Assembly: GCF_030053345.1 (NCBI RefSeq)
Contig: NZ_JASGBP010000008.1
Location: 62,001 to 126,000 of the forward strand
From: Flavobacterium sedimenticola
GTDB taxonomy: Bacteria; Bacteroidota; Bacteroidia; Flavobacteriales; Flavobacteriaceae
Direction: 5' to 3'
DNA: 64,000 bases
Part shown: positions 10,587 to 18,679 of the stretch, piece by piece
How positions within the stretch are numbered: the stretch's first letter is position 1
How the letters are laid out: every line of letters begins with the position of its first letter
Made by a program: the position numbers and the translations under genes
Notes under the pieces: generated by a model
Databases searched by the model: none
Told to the model about the DNA's origin: nothing
What the model saw: the letters and a program-made list of their open reading frames with translations, nothing else

Positions 10587-11288
10587 ATGCAGAAACTGAT
10601 TTTTCAAATACTAATGATTTGTCCCATACTTCTGTTTTCTCAGTCTGATTTTGAAATTGGGAAAAAGTTGTTTGTGCAAGGGAACTATGCCTCGGCTAAA
10701 CCCATTTTGGAAAATGTTATCAAAGAAACCCCGAATCATTTGACCGCTTTAGAATATCTGGGTGATATTGAAGGGAATAACAAATCATGGGATAAGGCAA
10801 TGGAGTACTACGGCAAGTTAATTGCGTTGAAACCCACAGAAGCAAATTATCATTACAAATACGGCGGATGTTTGGGGATGAAGGCCAAAGAGTCGAGTAA
10901 ATTCAAAGCTTTAGGAATGATTGACGACGTCAAAGGGTGTTTTGAAAAAGCCATCCAACTCAACCCAAATCACATCGAAGCCCGATGGGCATTAATCGAA
11001 TTGTATCTTCAATTACCGGGTATCGTTGGCGGAAGCGAAAAGAAAGCCCAGCGTTATGCCAACGAATTGGCAAAAATATCTCCGGTCGATTTTTATTTGG
11101 CCAAGGGACGTATCGCTGAATATTTTAACCGCTATAAAGAAGCCGAGCGAAATTATAAATTAGCGATTGAGATAGGAGGTTCTAAAACAACCTATCAAAA
11201 GTTGGCTAATTTGTACAAACACAAAATGAACCAACCTGAAAAAGCCAAATTACTGTTGGAAACCTATAAAGAAAAAACGAATCCATAA
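10587..11288 (+). CDS. Secreted tetratricopeptide-repeat protein
   Basis: A 233-residue protein with an N-terminal signal peptide ending near LLFSQS and then four to five TPR-like helical repeats (for example GNYASAKPILENVIKETP and WDKAMEYYGKLIALKP). TPR domains mediate protein-protein contacts, so a periplasmic scaffold role is likely, but no partner can be named. An in-frame TTG six bases upstream (10581) is possible; the ATG gives the more normal signal peptide. It ends 2 nt before the Mpl-type ligase gene, so the two are probably co-transcribed from the TATATTTG element upstream. Confidence 0.85.
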   Translation: MQKLIFQILMICPILLFSQSDFEIGKKLFVQGNYASAKPILENVIKETPNHLTALEYLGDIEGNNKSWDKAMEYYGKLIALKPTEANYHYKYGGCLGMKAKESSKFKALGMIDDVKGCFEKAIQLNPNHIEARWALIELYLQLPGIVGGSEKKAQRYANELAKISPVDFYLAKGRIAEYFNRYKEAERNYKLAIEIGGSKTTYQKLANLYKHKMNQPEKAKLLLETYKEKTNP

Positions 11289-11290
11289 TC

Positions 11291-12646
11291 ATGCGAACAC
11301 ATTTTATAGCCATTGGCGGTGCAGCCATGCACAACTTAGCCTTGGCCTTACACCATAAAGGATATCATGTTACCGGTAGCGACGATGCCATTTTTGAACC
11401 CTCCAGAACGCGTTTGGAAAAAAGAGGATTGCTGCCAAACGAAATGGGTTGGTTTCCCGAGAAAATTACCTCCGATATCGAAGCTGTTATACTCGGCATG
11501 CACGCCAAAGCCGATAATCCCGAATTGCTGAAAGCACAGGAGTTGGGACTCAAAATTTACTCTTATCCCGAGTTTTTATACGAACAATCCAAAAACAAGA
11601 CCCGAGTGGTTATTGGCGGTTCACACGGCAAGACTACCATTACTTCGATGATTTTACACGTGATGCATTATCATAATATCGAAGTCGATTATATGGTGGG
11701 GGCCCAATTGGAAGGTTTTGATACTATGGTGCATCTGACGCACGATAACGATTTTATCGTTTTGGAAGGTGATGAGTATTTGTCGTCACCTATTGATCGC
11801 CGGCCGAAATTTCATTTGTACCAACCCAACATCGCTTTGCTCTCCGGAATTGCCTGGGATCATATCAATGTGTTTCCCACATTTGAAAATTATGTAGCGC
11901 AATTCGAAATTTTTGTCAATCAAATTACCAAAGGCGGCATTTTAGTGTATAACGAAGAAGATGTAAATGTCAAAAAAGTAGCTGAATCCTCAACGAATAC
12001 CATACGCCGTATTCCGTATCAAACACCAAGTTATACGGTAAAAGATGGTGTCACCTTGTTGGATACACCCGAAGGACTGATGCCTATTGAAGTATTCGGA
12101 GCGCATAATCTCAACAATTTGGCCGGTGCCAAATGGATTTGCCAAAATATGGGTGTCGACGAAGCCGATTTCTACGAAGCCATTGCCAGTTTTAAGGGCG
12201 CTTCCAAGCGTTTGGAAAAAATAGCTGAAAGTAAGGATAAAGTGGCATACAAAGATTTTGCCCATTCACCCAGTAAAGTTTCGGCTACGACCAAAGCCGT
12301 CAAAAATCAATATCCGGACCGAAAATTGGTAGCCTGTTTAGAGTTGCACACCTACAGTAGTTTGAATGCCGAATTCCTCAAAGAATACGAAGGAGCACTC
12401 GATGCAGCTGATGTGGCTGTGGTTTTTTATTCGCCCGATGCGGTAAAAATTAAGCAATTAGAAGAAGTCACTTACGATCAAATTGCACAATCCTTCAAAA
12501 GAGACGATTTGATTATTTATACGAATCCCACTGCGTTTAAAGACTTTTTGTTTTCATATGATTTGAACCACTCGGCTTTACTCTTGATGAGTTCGGGAAA
12601 TTACGGCGGGTTAAACTTTGATGAGGTGAAAGGGTTGATTTCTTAA
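11291..12646 (+). CDS. mpl: UDP-N-acetylmuramate:L-Ala-gamma-D-Glu-meso-DAP ligase (Mpl-type Mur ligase)
   Basis: A 451-residue Mur ligase. It has the N-terminal Rossmann segment HFIAIGGAAMHNLA, the ATP-binding P-loop GGSHGKTT at residues 109-116, the central-domain segment ALLSGIAWDHINVFPTFENY and a C-terminal domain with AYKDFAHSPSKV. The combination of a MurC-like start with this length and the absence of the MurC-specific neighbours fits Mpl, the cytoplasmic enzyme that re-attaches the tripeptide L-Ala-D-Glu-mDAP, recovered from old murein, to UDP-MurNAc. MurC itself is the main alternative, less likely because murC normally sits in the division cluster. The gene ends 8 nt from the convergent DUF1287 gene. 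Confidence 0.85.
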   Translation: MRTHFIAIGGAAMHNLALALHHKGYHVTGSDDAIFEPSRTRLEKRGLLPNEMGWFPEKITSDIEAVILGMHAKADNPELLKAQELGLKIYSYPEFLYEQSKNKTRVVIGGSHGKTTITSMILHVMHYHNIEVDYMVGAQLEGFDTMVHLTHDNDFIVLEGDEYLSSPIDRRPKFHLYQPNIALLSGIAWDHINVFPTFENYVAQFEIFVNQITKGGILVYNEEDVNVKKVAESSTNTIRRIPYQTPSYTVKDGVTLLDTPEGLMPIEVFGAHNLNNLAGAKWICQNMGVDEADFYEAIASFKGASKRLEKIAESKDKVAYKDFAHSPSKVSATTKAVKNQYPDRKLVACLELHTYSSLNAEFLKEYEGALDAADVAVVFYSPDAVKIKQLEEVTYDQIAQSFKRDDLIIYTNPTAFKDFLFSYDLNHSALLLMSSGNYGGLNFDEVKGLIS

Positions 12647-12654
12647 TTTTCAAA

Positions 12655-13263
12655 TTATTTTTGGTATTTAAAATGCCCCACAATAGGATAGCGAAACAAG
12701 CAATCTTCTAAGACTTGCCCATTGCCTACATTATGCACCAGCATCGGATTGCCGTTGGGTGATTTTTTGTGTGTCACAATCCCAATATGCGGTAATTTTC
12801 CATTAATGAGCCACGTTACCATGTCGCCGGTTTTGTAATCGGCTGCTTTTTGTGTTACGGCCAGCTTTTGTCCTTTTCGGGTAAAAAAGATTTCTAAATT
12901 AGGTACTCTTCGATGGTCAATATTGGTGTCGGTTTTTGACATTCCCCATTTTTTAAGATTGGGATATTCCGAGAAATGGGCTTTCATATCTTCATGTACT
13001 TCCTTTTGCAAATCGATACCTAGTTTTCGGTAGGTTCGAATCACCACATCAGTGCAAACGCCGGTTTTAGCCGGAACATCGCCATTAGGATAAGGAATCG
13101 CCACATAGTTGGGCGTATACACGACCTCGGGATCAATGATGGATAGCGCTGCCACCGAGAGTCGGGTTTCAAAACAATCCGGAAGACTAACCGTTTCGTC
13201 TTTTTCTTTTTGACTGCAAGTTAAAAATGTAAGTAAAATTAGCGAAAAACAAAAACATTTCAT
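12655..13263 (-). CDS. DUF1287 family lipoprotein
   Basis: A 202-residue predicted lipoprotein: a hydrophobic leader is followed by the lipobox LTC with Cys at about residue 16. The rest matches the DUF1287 family, recognisable from the TGVCTDVVIRTYRKLGIDLQ segment, the LPHIGIVTH segment and the VHNVGNG segment. The Cys/His arrangement resembles NlpC/P60-type cysteine hydrolases, and a peptidoglycan or amidase-like activity has been suggested for such folds, but that is inference. It is transcribed divergently from radC, with only 50 nt between the start codons. Confidence 0.85.
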   Translation of the reverse strand: MKCFCFSLILLTFLTCSQKEKDETVSLPDCFETRLSVAALSIIDPEVVYTPNYVAIPYPNGDVPAKTGVCTDVVIRTYRKLGIDLQKEVHEDMKAHFSEYPNLKKWGMSKTDTNIDHRRVPNLEIFFTRKGQKLAVTQKAADYKTGDMVTWLINGKLPHIGIVTHKKSPNGNPMLVHNVGNGQVLEDCLFRYPIVGHFKYQK

Positions 13264-13313
13264 ACTTTTAAGGTTTAGTAACTAACGAATAATCTTTCTT
13301 TTTAGTATTTATT

Positions 13314-14003
13314 TTGGAGCAAAATTTTTCCATAAAACAGTGGTCAGAAGACGATAAGCCGCGCGAAAAGCTTATGCTTAAAGGCAAAGCTGTTTTGAGT
13401 GATGCCGAACTCATCGCTATTTTGATTGGATCGGGCAGTCGGAATGAAAGTGCTGTTTCGCTCAGCAAACGAGTCTTGGCCAGTGTTGATCATAATTTGA
13501 ATGCTTTAGGAAAAGTATCGCTCCAACAATTGATGTCATTTAAAGGGATAGGTGAGGCCAAAGCCGTAACCATAGCGGCAGCTCTGGAATTAGGTCGACG
13601 TCGCAGAGCGGAAGACGTTGTCGATTTACAAAAAATAACGTCGAGTAAAGCGGTTTTCGAAATCATGCAACCCATCATTGGCGAATTGCCGCACGAGGAA
13701 TTTTGGGTGTTGTACCTCAATAACTCTAATAAGGTCATTTACAAAGCACAGCTGTCTAAAGGCGGCATTACCGGTACCGTAGTAGATATCCGATTGCTCT
13801 TCAAAACCGCGTTAGAAAAGGGCGCCACTTCGATTATTTTGGCACACAATCATCCTTCGGGAAAATTAATGGCGAGTGATGCCGACAAAGACATTACTAA
13901 AAAACTTAAATTTGCCGGAGATCAGCTCGATATCAAAGTACTCGACCATGTTATCATAACCGAGAATGGGTATTGGAGCTTTCAGGACGAAGGGATTTTT
14001 TAG
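13314..14003 (+). CDS. radC: RadC family protein (JAB/MPN metalloprotease-like fold)
   Basis: A 229-residue RadC protein. The N-terminal UPF0758 helical part with the helix-hairpin-helix FKGIGEAKA (residues 76-84) is followed by an MPN/JAMM domain with the metal-binding motif HNHPSG at 178-183 and a downstream Asp. The name comes from a historical DNA-repair assignment; the real biochemical role is uncertain. The start is TTG at 13314: the family-typical opening IKQWSEDDKPREK lies right behind it and the next ATG is at residue 21, inside the conserved region. It is followed after one base by the HAD phosphatase ATG. Confidence 0.9.
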   Translation: MEQNFSIKQWSEDDKPREKLMLKGKAVLSDAELIAILIGSGSRNESAVSLSKRVLASVDHNLNALGKVSLQQLMSFKGIGEAKAVTIAAALELGRRRRAEDVVDLQKITSSKAVFEIMQPIIGELPHEEFWVLYLNNSNKVIYKAQLSKGGITGTVVDIRLLFKTALEKGATSIILAHNHPSGKLMASDADKDITKKLKFAGDQLDIKVLDHVIITENGYWSFQDEGIF

Positions 14004-14004
14004 C

Positions 14005-14688
14005 ATGAAACACATCACCGATATTTTTTTTGACCTCGATCATACGCTTTGGGATTTTGATGCCAATTCGGTTTTGGCTTTTGATAAAATCTTCAAAAAC
14101 CATCACCCAACTATTGATACCCGGGTCTTTATTGAAATTTATGCCCCCATCAATCAGGCGTGTTGGAAATTGTACCAAGTAGATAAAATCACACATGAAG
14201 AATTGCGTTATCAAAGGCTAAAGCAATCTTTTGATGCTATGAATTACAGTATTTCGGATGAGGCCATTAATCAAATTGCGCACGACTATATCGAATATTT
14301 GCCCGAAAACAACCAACTTTTTGACGGCGCGATTGACATTTTGGAATACTTGTCACCGAAATACAATTTACATATCATCACCAATGGTTTTGCTGCCGTT
14401 CAGGAAAAGAAAATTAAAAATTCGGGTTTAGCCTCTTATTTTAAAACGATTACCAATTCGGAAATGGCCGGAGTCAAAAAGCCGCATCGGAACATATTTG
14501 AATTTGCCTTATCTTTGGCTGAAGTCCAAAAGGAAAACGCGTTGATGGTTGGCGATTGCATCGAAGCCGATGTTCGCGGGGCTCTGGATTTTGGCATGCA
14601 AGCCATCTTATTTGACGAGAAAAAAAATCACCCTACAGAGGATATTTTGGTCATTTCTCATTTAACCGAATTAAAAAATATTTTATAA
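14005..14688 (+). CDS. YjjG-type HAD hydrolase (noncanonical pyrimidine nucleotidase)
   Basis: A 227-residue HAD phosphatase. Motif I is DLDHT with nucleophile D10 and acid/base D12. Motif II is ITNG (~125-128), motif III Lys is K158/K159 and motif IV is GDCIEAD with D184 and D189. The large cap domain at ~20-105 and the overall pattern fit the YjjG subfamily, which dephosphorylates nucleoside monophosphates, including noncanonical pyrimidine ones. ATG 14005 is chosen because it starts immediately at the family core (MKHITDIFFDLDHT); an upstream in-frame ATG at 13966 lies inside radC. The TAG-C-ATG junction with radC suggests translational coupling. Confidence 0.85.
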   Translation: MKHITDIFFDLDHTLWDFDANSVLAFDKIFKNHHPTIDTRVFIEIYAPINQACWKLYQVDKITHEELRYQRLKQSFDAMNYSISDEAINQIAHDYIEYLPENNQLFDGAIDILEYLSPKYNLHIITNGFAAVQEKKIKNSGLASYFKTITNSEMAGVKKPHRNIFEFALSLAEVQKENALMVGDCIEADVRGALDFGMQAILFDEKKNHPTEDILVISHLTELKNIL

Positions 14689-14689
14689 A

Positions 14690-15457
14690 ATGAAGAAGCT
14701 TTTATTGTGTTTGTTGTTTTTGTTGCCGTTCGCTGGGTTTGCTCAAAGCATCAATGATTACCAATATGTTATTGTGCCGGCCAAATTTGATTTTTTAAAG
14801 GTTGCCGATAAGTACAGATTGAATACTACATCCAAGCTTTTGCTCGAAAAATACGGGTTTAAATCGTTTTTGAGTACCGATACCTTACCGGCCGAGGCCA
14901 CACAAAATCGCTGCGCTATACTGTATGCTTCACTTTCAGAAGATAATAGTTTTTTTGCTACCAAGATAAAATTGGTATTGAAAGATTGTACTGAAAAAGT
15001 TGTTTTTGAAACCGATTTCGGGAGCAGTCGGGAAAAAGATTTCCACGTGGCGTACAATCAAGCATTGCGAGAAGCATTCAAATCCTTCGACCGAATAAAT
15101 TACAAATATAACGGGAAACAGTATATGGGCAAAAGTGAGACTAAAACAGCCGATCCTGTTGCCGTAACTGGTGTAGCCGAAGTTAAATCGGTTGCCTCCG
15201 CTTCAGTTCCCGTTGCCGAGCCGCTTCAAGTTGCGAGTTCCGTGGCATTGTATGCGCAACCCATTACCAACGGATTCCAATTAATCAACACCGAACCTAA
15301 AGTGGTGTATAAAATCTATACGACTTCGGTTAAAGATTTCTTTATCGCGACCAAAGGGGAACTACACGGTGTTTTCTTTGCCAAAGGGAATAGCTGGTTT
15401 TTTGAATACTATCAAGACAATCAACTTATTTCAGAAAGCGTGGCCGTGAAGTTTTAA
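14690..15457 (+). CDS. Secreted protein of unknown function
   Basis: A 255-residue protein with a clear signal peptide (LLLCLLFLLPFAGFAQ). No family was recognised. The mature N-terminal half (INDYQYVIVPAKFDFLK ... NRCAILYASL) is mixed alpha/beta and contains two cysteines near positions 69 and 101; residues ~150-185 are a Ser/Ala/Val/Pro-rich linker, and the C-terminal ~70 residues look like a small beta domain. It starts 1 nt after the HAD gene stop, so radC, the HAD gene and this gene form one likely transcription unit that converges on rarA. A periplasmic location is predicted. Confidence 0.75.
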   Translation: MKKLLLCLLFLLPFAGFAQSINDYQYVIVPAKFDFLKVADKYRLNTTSKLLLEKYGFKSFLSTDTLPAEATQNRCAILYASLSEDNSFFATKIKLVLKDCTEKVVFETDFGSSREKDFHVAYNQALREAFKSFDRINYKYNGKQYMGKSETKTADPVAVTGVAEVKSVASASVPVAEPLQVASSVALYAQPITNGFQLINTEPKVVYKIYTTSVKDFFIATKGELHGVFFAKGNSWFFEYYQDNQLISESVAVKF

Positions 15458-15467
15458 ATAACCGTTA

Positions 15468-16745
15468 CTAATACCCGTATTTATCCTTCCAGCGGTTTTT
15501 GAGAAACGTCCGCATTTCGTTTTCCCGCGCATTGCTTCCGGGTTGGTATAATGCCGTATTTTTAATTTCATCCGGCAGGTATTCCTGTTCCGAAAAGTTA
15601 TTGGCGTAATTATGAGAATATTGGTATTCTTCGCCATAACCCAGTTCTTTCATCAGTTTGGTCGGTGCGTTGCGCAAATGAATCGGCACCGATAAATCGC
15701 CGGTTTGTTTTACCAAAGTCTGGGCTTCACCAATCGCCATATAGCTGGCATTGCTTTTGGGTGATGTCGCCAAATAAATGGCGCACTGACTCAAGATAAT
15801 GCGGCTTTCTGGATAGCCAATAGCAGACACCGCCTGAAACGTATTATTGGCCATAATGAATGCTGTTGGATTGGCATTGCCGATGTCTTCACTCGACAAA
15901 ATCAACATCCGTCTCGCAATAAACTTTACGTCTTCGCCACCTTCAATCATGCGAGCCAGCCAATACACCGCACCGTTAGGATCACTGCCGCGTATCGATT
16001 TGATAAAAGCCGATACAATATCGTAATGTTGTTCGCCGGTTTTGTCGTACAACACGGTGTTTTGTTGTACCAATTCCAATACTTTGTCGTTGGTGATGGT
16101 AATTTGACCTTCAGGGCTGGCGTTTACGACCAGTTCAAAAATATTTAAGAGTTTGCGTCCGTCGCCTCCCGAAAGTCGCAATAACGCCTCGGTTTCCTTT
16201 AATTGGATTTTTTTGGCCGACATGACTTTGTCTTCCGTCATGGCGCGGTGGAGCAACGCCAATAAATCGTCTTTGGAAAACGGATTCAGTACATATACCT
16301 GACAACGTGACAATAATGCGGGAATCACTTCAAAACTCGGATTCTCGGTGGTGGCGCCAATTAAGGTGACCCAGCCTTTTTCTACGGCCGCCAATAATGA
16401 ATCTTGTTGCGATTTACTGAAACGGTGGATCTCATCAATAAACAAAATCGGGTTTTTGGCGGTAAACAAACCGCCGCTTTGCTTTGCTTTTTCAATGACA
16501 TCGCGCACGTCTTTCACACCGCTGTTAATGGCGCTCAATTCGTAAAACGGACGCTGGCTTTGTTTGGCAATAATTTGCGCTAAGGTTGTTTTCCCGGTAC
16601 CGGGCGACCCCCAAAAAATCATGGACGGAATGATACCGCGCGCTATTTGTTGGGTCAACGAACCGTTTTCGCCCACCAAATGCAATTGGCTGATATAGTC
16701 TTCTAAACGTTGCGGCCTGATGCGTTCGGCCAAAGGTGCTTCCAT
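15468..16745 (-). CDS. rarA: Replication-associated recombination protein A (RarA/MgsA AAA+ ATPase)
   Basis: A 425-residue AAA+ ATPase of the RarA/MgsA/WRNIP1 family, which acts on stalled replication forks. Walker A is GSPGTGKTT (46-54), Walker B LFIDEIHR (101-108), and sensor 1 GATTENPSFEV follows. The C-terminal half holds the tetramerisation and MgsA-C region (for example DPNGAVYWLARM). The opening residues MEAPLAERIRPQRLEDY are the family norm, which supports the ATG at 16745. A near-consensus -7 element TAAATTTA lies about 6 nt upstream on the minus strand. The gene converges with the secreted-protein gene with 10 nt between stops. Confidence 0.95.
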   Translation of the reverse strand: MEAPLAERIRPQRLEDYISQLHLVGENGSLTQQIARGIIPSMIFWGSPGTGKTTLAQIIAKQSQRPFYELSAINSGVKDVRDVIEKAKQSGGLFTAKNPILFIDEIHRFSKSQQDSLLAAVEKGWVTLIGATTENPSFEVIPALLSRCQVYVLNPFSKDDLLALLHRAMTEDKVMSAKKIQLKETEALLRLSGGDGRKLLNIFELVVNASPEGQITITNDKVLELVQQNTVLYDKTGEQHYDIVSAFIKSIRGSDPNGAVYWLARMIEGGEDVKFIARRMLILSSEDIGNANPTAFIMANNTFQAVSAIGYPESRIILSQCAIYLATSPKSNASYMAIGEAQTLVKQTGDLSVPIHLRNAPTKLMKELGYGEEYQYSHNYANNFSEQEYLPDEIKNTALYQPGSNARENEMRTFLKNRWKDKYGY

Positions 16746-16825
16746 GCTGTAAATTTAGGCTATTTTTTTAATTGTCCCATGGCGCTTGTCGAAATGTTGA
16801 AGCCAATCGGTTGGGCATTTTTTAA

Positions 16826-16875
16826 CCCTTTTTCCCGCTTTTGGCGCTACACGGTAGCGCTGTCAATCGGGGCTA
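16826..16875 (-). repeat. Dispersed palindromic intergenic repeat, copy A
   Basis: Read on the minus strand it begins TAGCCCCGATTG and ends AGCGGGAAAAAGGG, the same outer arms as three other copies in this window. The centre is a perfect 7-bp hairpin, GCGCTAC (16844-16850) and GTAGCGC (16854-16860), around ACG. It lies between the divergent rarA and rhomboid genes. Confidence 0.8.
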
Positions 16876-16973
16876 AGACAATCTTTTGGATTTTTCGTTC
16901 TTGTAACTGACAAATTAGCATTACTTTTAATTTGGCTGTGTTTTTGACAAGTCTATAGCTTTAAAAGAAACTC

Positions 16974-17738
16974 ATGAACGATTACCATCATTTTAAGTTT
17001 ACGCCTTCGGTTTGGATAGTGCCCGGCTTGTTGCTGATGCTCATTTGGACGGTTTTCTTGGTAGAGCACAGTCTTCCTGTCGATTTGAGTTCACACGGGA
17101 TATTCCCCAGAACCCTGCCGGGATTGCAAGGCATTGTTTTCAGTCCGTTTTTGCATGGCGATATACATCACATTACCAATAATTCGATTCCGTTGTTTAT
17201 ACTGACCACCGCGCTAATTTATTTTTACCGCGACATATCGTTAAAGGTGTTGTTTTACGGGATATTGCTCTCGGGTTTGATTACTTGGATTATCGGTCGT
17301 GATTCGTTTCATATTGGTGCCAGCAGTTTGATTTACGTATTGGTTTCTTTTATTTTTTTTAAAGGCATGATGACGCAATACTATCGTTTGATGGCGTTAT
17401 CGCTAACGGTAGTGCTGTTATACGGTGGTATGGTTTGGTATGTATTTCCCGAAGTTGATGCCGCCATTTCCTGGGAAGGTCATTTGGCCGGACTCATCAC
17501 CGGTTTTGCTTTTGCGGTAGTATTTAAAACCCCCGATTACAAAGAGTCGATACAGTACGATTGGGAGAAACCCGATTTTAATCCGGAAAACGATGTGTTT
17601 ATGAAACATTTTGATGCCCACGGGAATTTTGTCAATACGCCCAAACCGGAAGAGCTTGCTGAAGAAACACCACCTGCCGGCGTTCATTATATTTACCATT
17701 ATAAAAAAGCGACCGACGATAGCCCATCAGACGAATAG
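16974..17738 (+). CDS. Rhomboid family intramembrane serine protease
   Basis: A 254-residue rhomboid protease of the inner membrane with about six transmembrane segments (16-30, 71-84, 90-107, 118-132, 138-153 and 168-182). The catalytic Ser is in GASS (S117) and the catalytic His is in WEGHLAG (H170). The loop HGDIHHITNN (61-70) supplies the conserved His/Asn residues that stabilise the oxyanion. A hydrophilic C-terminal tail of ~70 residues (after KTPDYKES) is probably cytoplasmic. Substrates are unknown. A dispersed repeat lies on each side of the gene. Confidence 0.92.
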   Translation: MNDYHHFKFTPSVWIVPGLLLMLIWTVFLVEHSLPVDLSSHGIFPRTLPGLQGIVFSPFLHGDIHHITNNSIPLFILTTALIYFYRDISLKVLFYGILLSGLITWIIGRDSFHIGASSLIYVLVSFIFFKGMMTQYYRLMALSLTVVLLYGGMVWYVFPEVDAAISWEGHLAGLITGFAFAVVFKTPDYKESIQYDWEKPDFNPENDVFMKHFDAHGNFVNTPKPEELAEETPPAGVHYIYHYKKATDDSPSDE

Positions 17739-17747
17739 CCGGCTTAT

Positions 17748-17822
17748 TAGCCCCGATTGCAGCGAAAATACAAAGTCCCGCCTGAGCGGGACTTTGTATT
17801 GTAACGGAAAGCGGGAATAGGG
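17748..17822 (+). repeat. Dispersed palindromic intergenic repeat, copy B
   Basis: Outer arms TAGCCCCGATTGCAGCG and AAAGCGGGAATAGGG. The centre is a perfect 15-bp stem (17767-17781 with 17786-17800) closed by the tetraloop CTGA. It sits between the convergent rhomboid and rlmB genes, where such a stem could also stop transcription from both sides. Confidence 0.85.
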
Positions 17823-17867
17823 TAGACTGATAGCTCCCAAACCCTTCGCTTCTTATAAGCGTATGCT

Positions 17868-18611
17868 TTAATCAGCGGCGTGTCGTTGACGTACCGCTTC
17901 GTAGAGAAACGCGCCGCAAGCCACAGAAACGTTGAGCGAACCAATGGTGCCGAATAGGGGTAGTTTGGCTTTTTCGTCTACAATTTTCAGCACCGACGGG
18001 TTGATGCCGCGGTCTTCGCTGCCCATGATGATAGCAACAGGTTCTTTTAAGGAAGTGGTGTAAAGGCTGTCCTCGGTTTTTTCGGTAGCCGCTACGGTTT
18101 TGATGCCGCTGCCCTGCAGGTAAAATATGGCGTCTTTGATGTGGTCGACTTTGCAAATCGGAACGTTGAAAACCGCACCGGCTGACGTTTTTACGGTATC
18201 GCCGTTAACGGGAGCGGATCCGGTTTTTTGTACTATAATCCCATCCACACCCGTGCATTCCGCGGTTCGGATAATGGCGCCGAAGTTTCGGGCATCGCTG
18301 AGTTGGTCGAGAATCAGGAACAGTGGTGTTTTGCCACTTTCGATGACGCTTTCGACCAGCGTTTCTAACTTCACAAAGCGGATAGGTGCGATGGTGGCTA
18401 CGGCACCTTGGTGGTTATTAGGCGTGAGTCGGTTTAATTTTTCGGCCGGAACATAACTAAAGTTAACACTGTTTTTTTTGAGTGTTTTGAGCAGTTCAGT
18501 CATCAGTTCGCCATGCGCATCCGATTGCAAAAAAACTTTATCAATTTCTTTACCGGCGTTTACGGCTTCGATGATGGCTCTGATGCCGAAGATTTGATTT
18601 TCTTTATCCAT
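17868..18611 (-). CDS. rlmB: 23S rRNA (guanosine-2'-O-)-methyltransferase RlmB, SpoU/TrmH family
   Basis: A 247-residue SPOUT methyltransferase. The N-terminal substrate-binding domain (1-75) is followed by the knotted catalytic domain with motif 1 (LDQLSDARNFGAIIRTAE), motif 2 (AIIMGSEDRGINPSVL) and motif 3 (LFGTIGSLNVSVACGAF). In E. coli RlmB methylates G2251 in the peptidyl-transferase P loop; other TrmH-family targets remain possible. ATG 18611 gives the usual start MDKENQIFGIRAI; an upstream in-frame ATG at 18635 would overlap the -7 element. Only 4 nt separate that element from the start codon, so the mRNA may be leaderless. Confidence 0.9.
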   Translation of the reverse strand: MDKENQIFGIRAIIEAVNAGKEIDKVFLQSDAHGELMTELLKTLKKNSVNFSYVPAEKLNRLTPNNHQGAVATIAPIRFVKLETLVESVIESGKTPLFLILDQLSDARNFGAIIRTAECTGVDGIIVQKTGSAPVNGDTVKTSAGAVFNVPICKVDHIKDAIFYLQGSGIKTVAATEKTEDSLYTTSLKEPVAIIMGSEDRGINPSVLKIVDEKAKLPLFGTIGSLNVSVACGAFLYEAVRQRHAAD

Positions 18612-18615
18612 GGCG

Positions 18616-18623
18616 CAAAGATA
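18616..18623 (-). promoter_or_regulatory. -7 element of rlmB, 4 nt from the start codon
   Basis: The minus strand reads TATCTTTG, a full TAnnTTTG match, then CGCC and the rlmB ATG. The upstream side is occupied by the terminator stem of the susCD operon, and no TTG box is seen. Confidence 0.6.
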
Positions 18624-18624
18624 T

Positions 18625-18655
18625 AAAAAAACCACCAGCGAAAGCCGGTGGTTTT
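18625..18655 (-). terminator. Intrinsic terminator of the susCD-type operon
   Basis: On the minus strand a 9-bp stem (18655-18647 with 18636-18628) with a short inner extension encloses a TTTC loop and runs directly into a T-rich tract. It lies 25 nt after the lipid-binding protein gene and abuts the rlmB -7 element. Confidence 0.75.
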
Positions 18656-18679
18656 AGGGTTATCAAACGGATAGATTTC

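Noticed and set aside
13966..14004. Upstream ATG at 13966 as start of the HAD phosphatase
   Set aside because: It would overlap radC and add 13 unconserved residues; ATG 14005 begins directly at the conserved motif I region.
16710..16910. 66-codon frame over the rarA start and repeat copy A
   Set aside because: It overlaps rarA antisense and the palindromic repeat; no plausible protein features.
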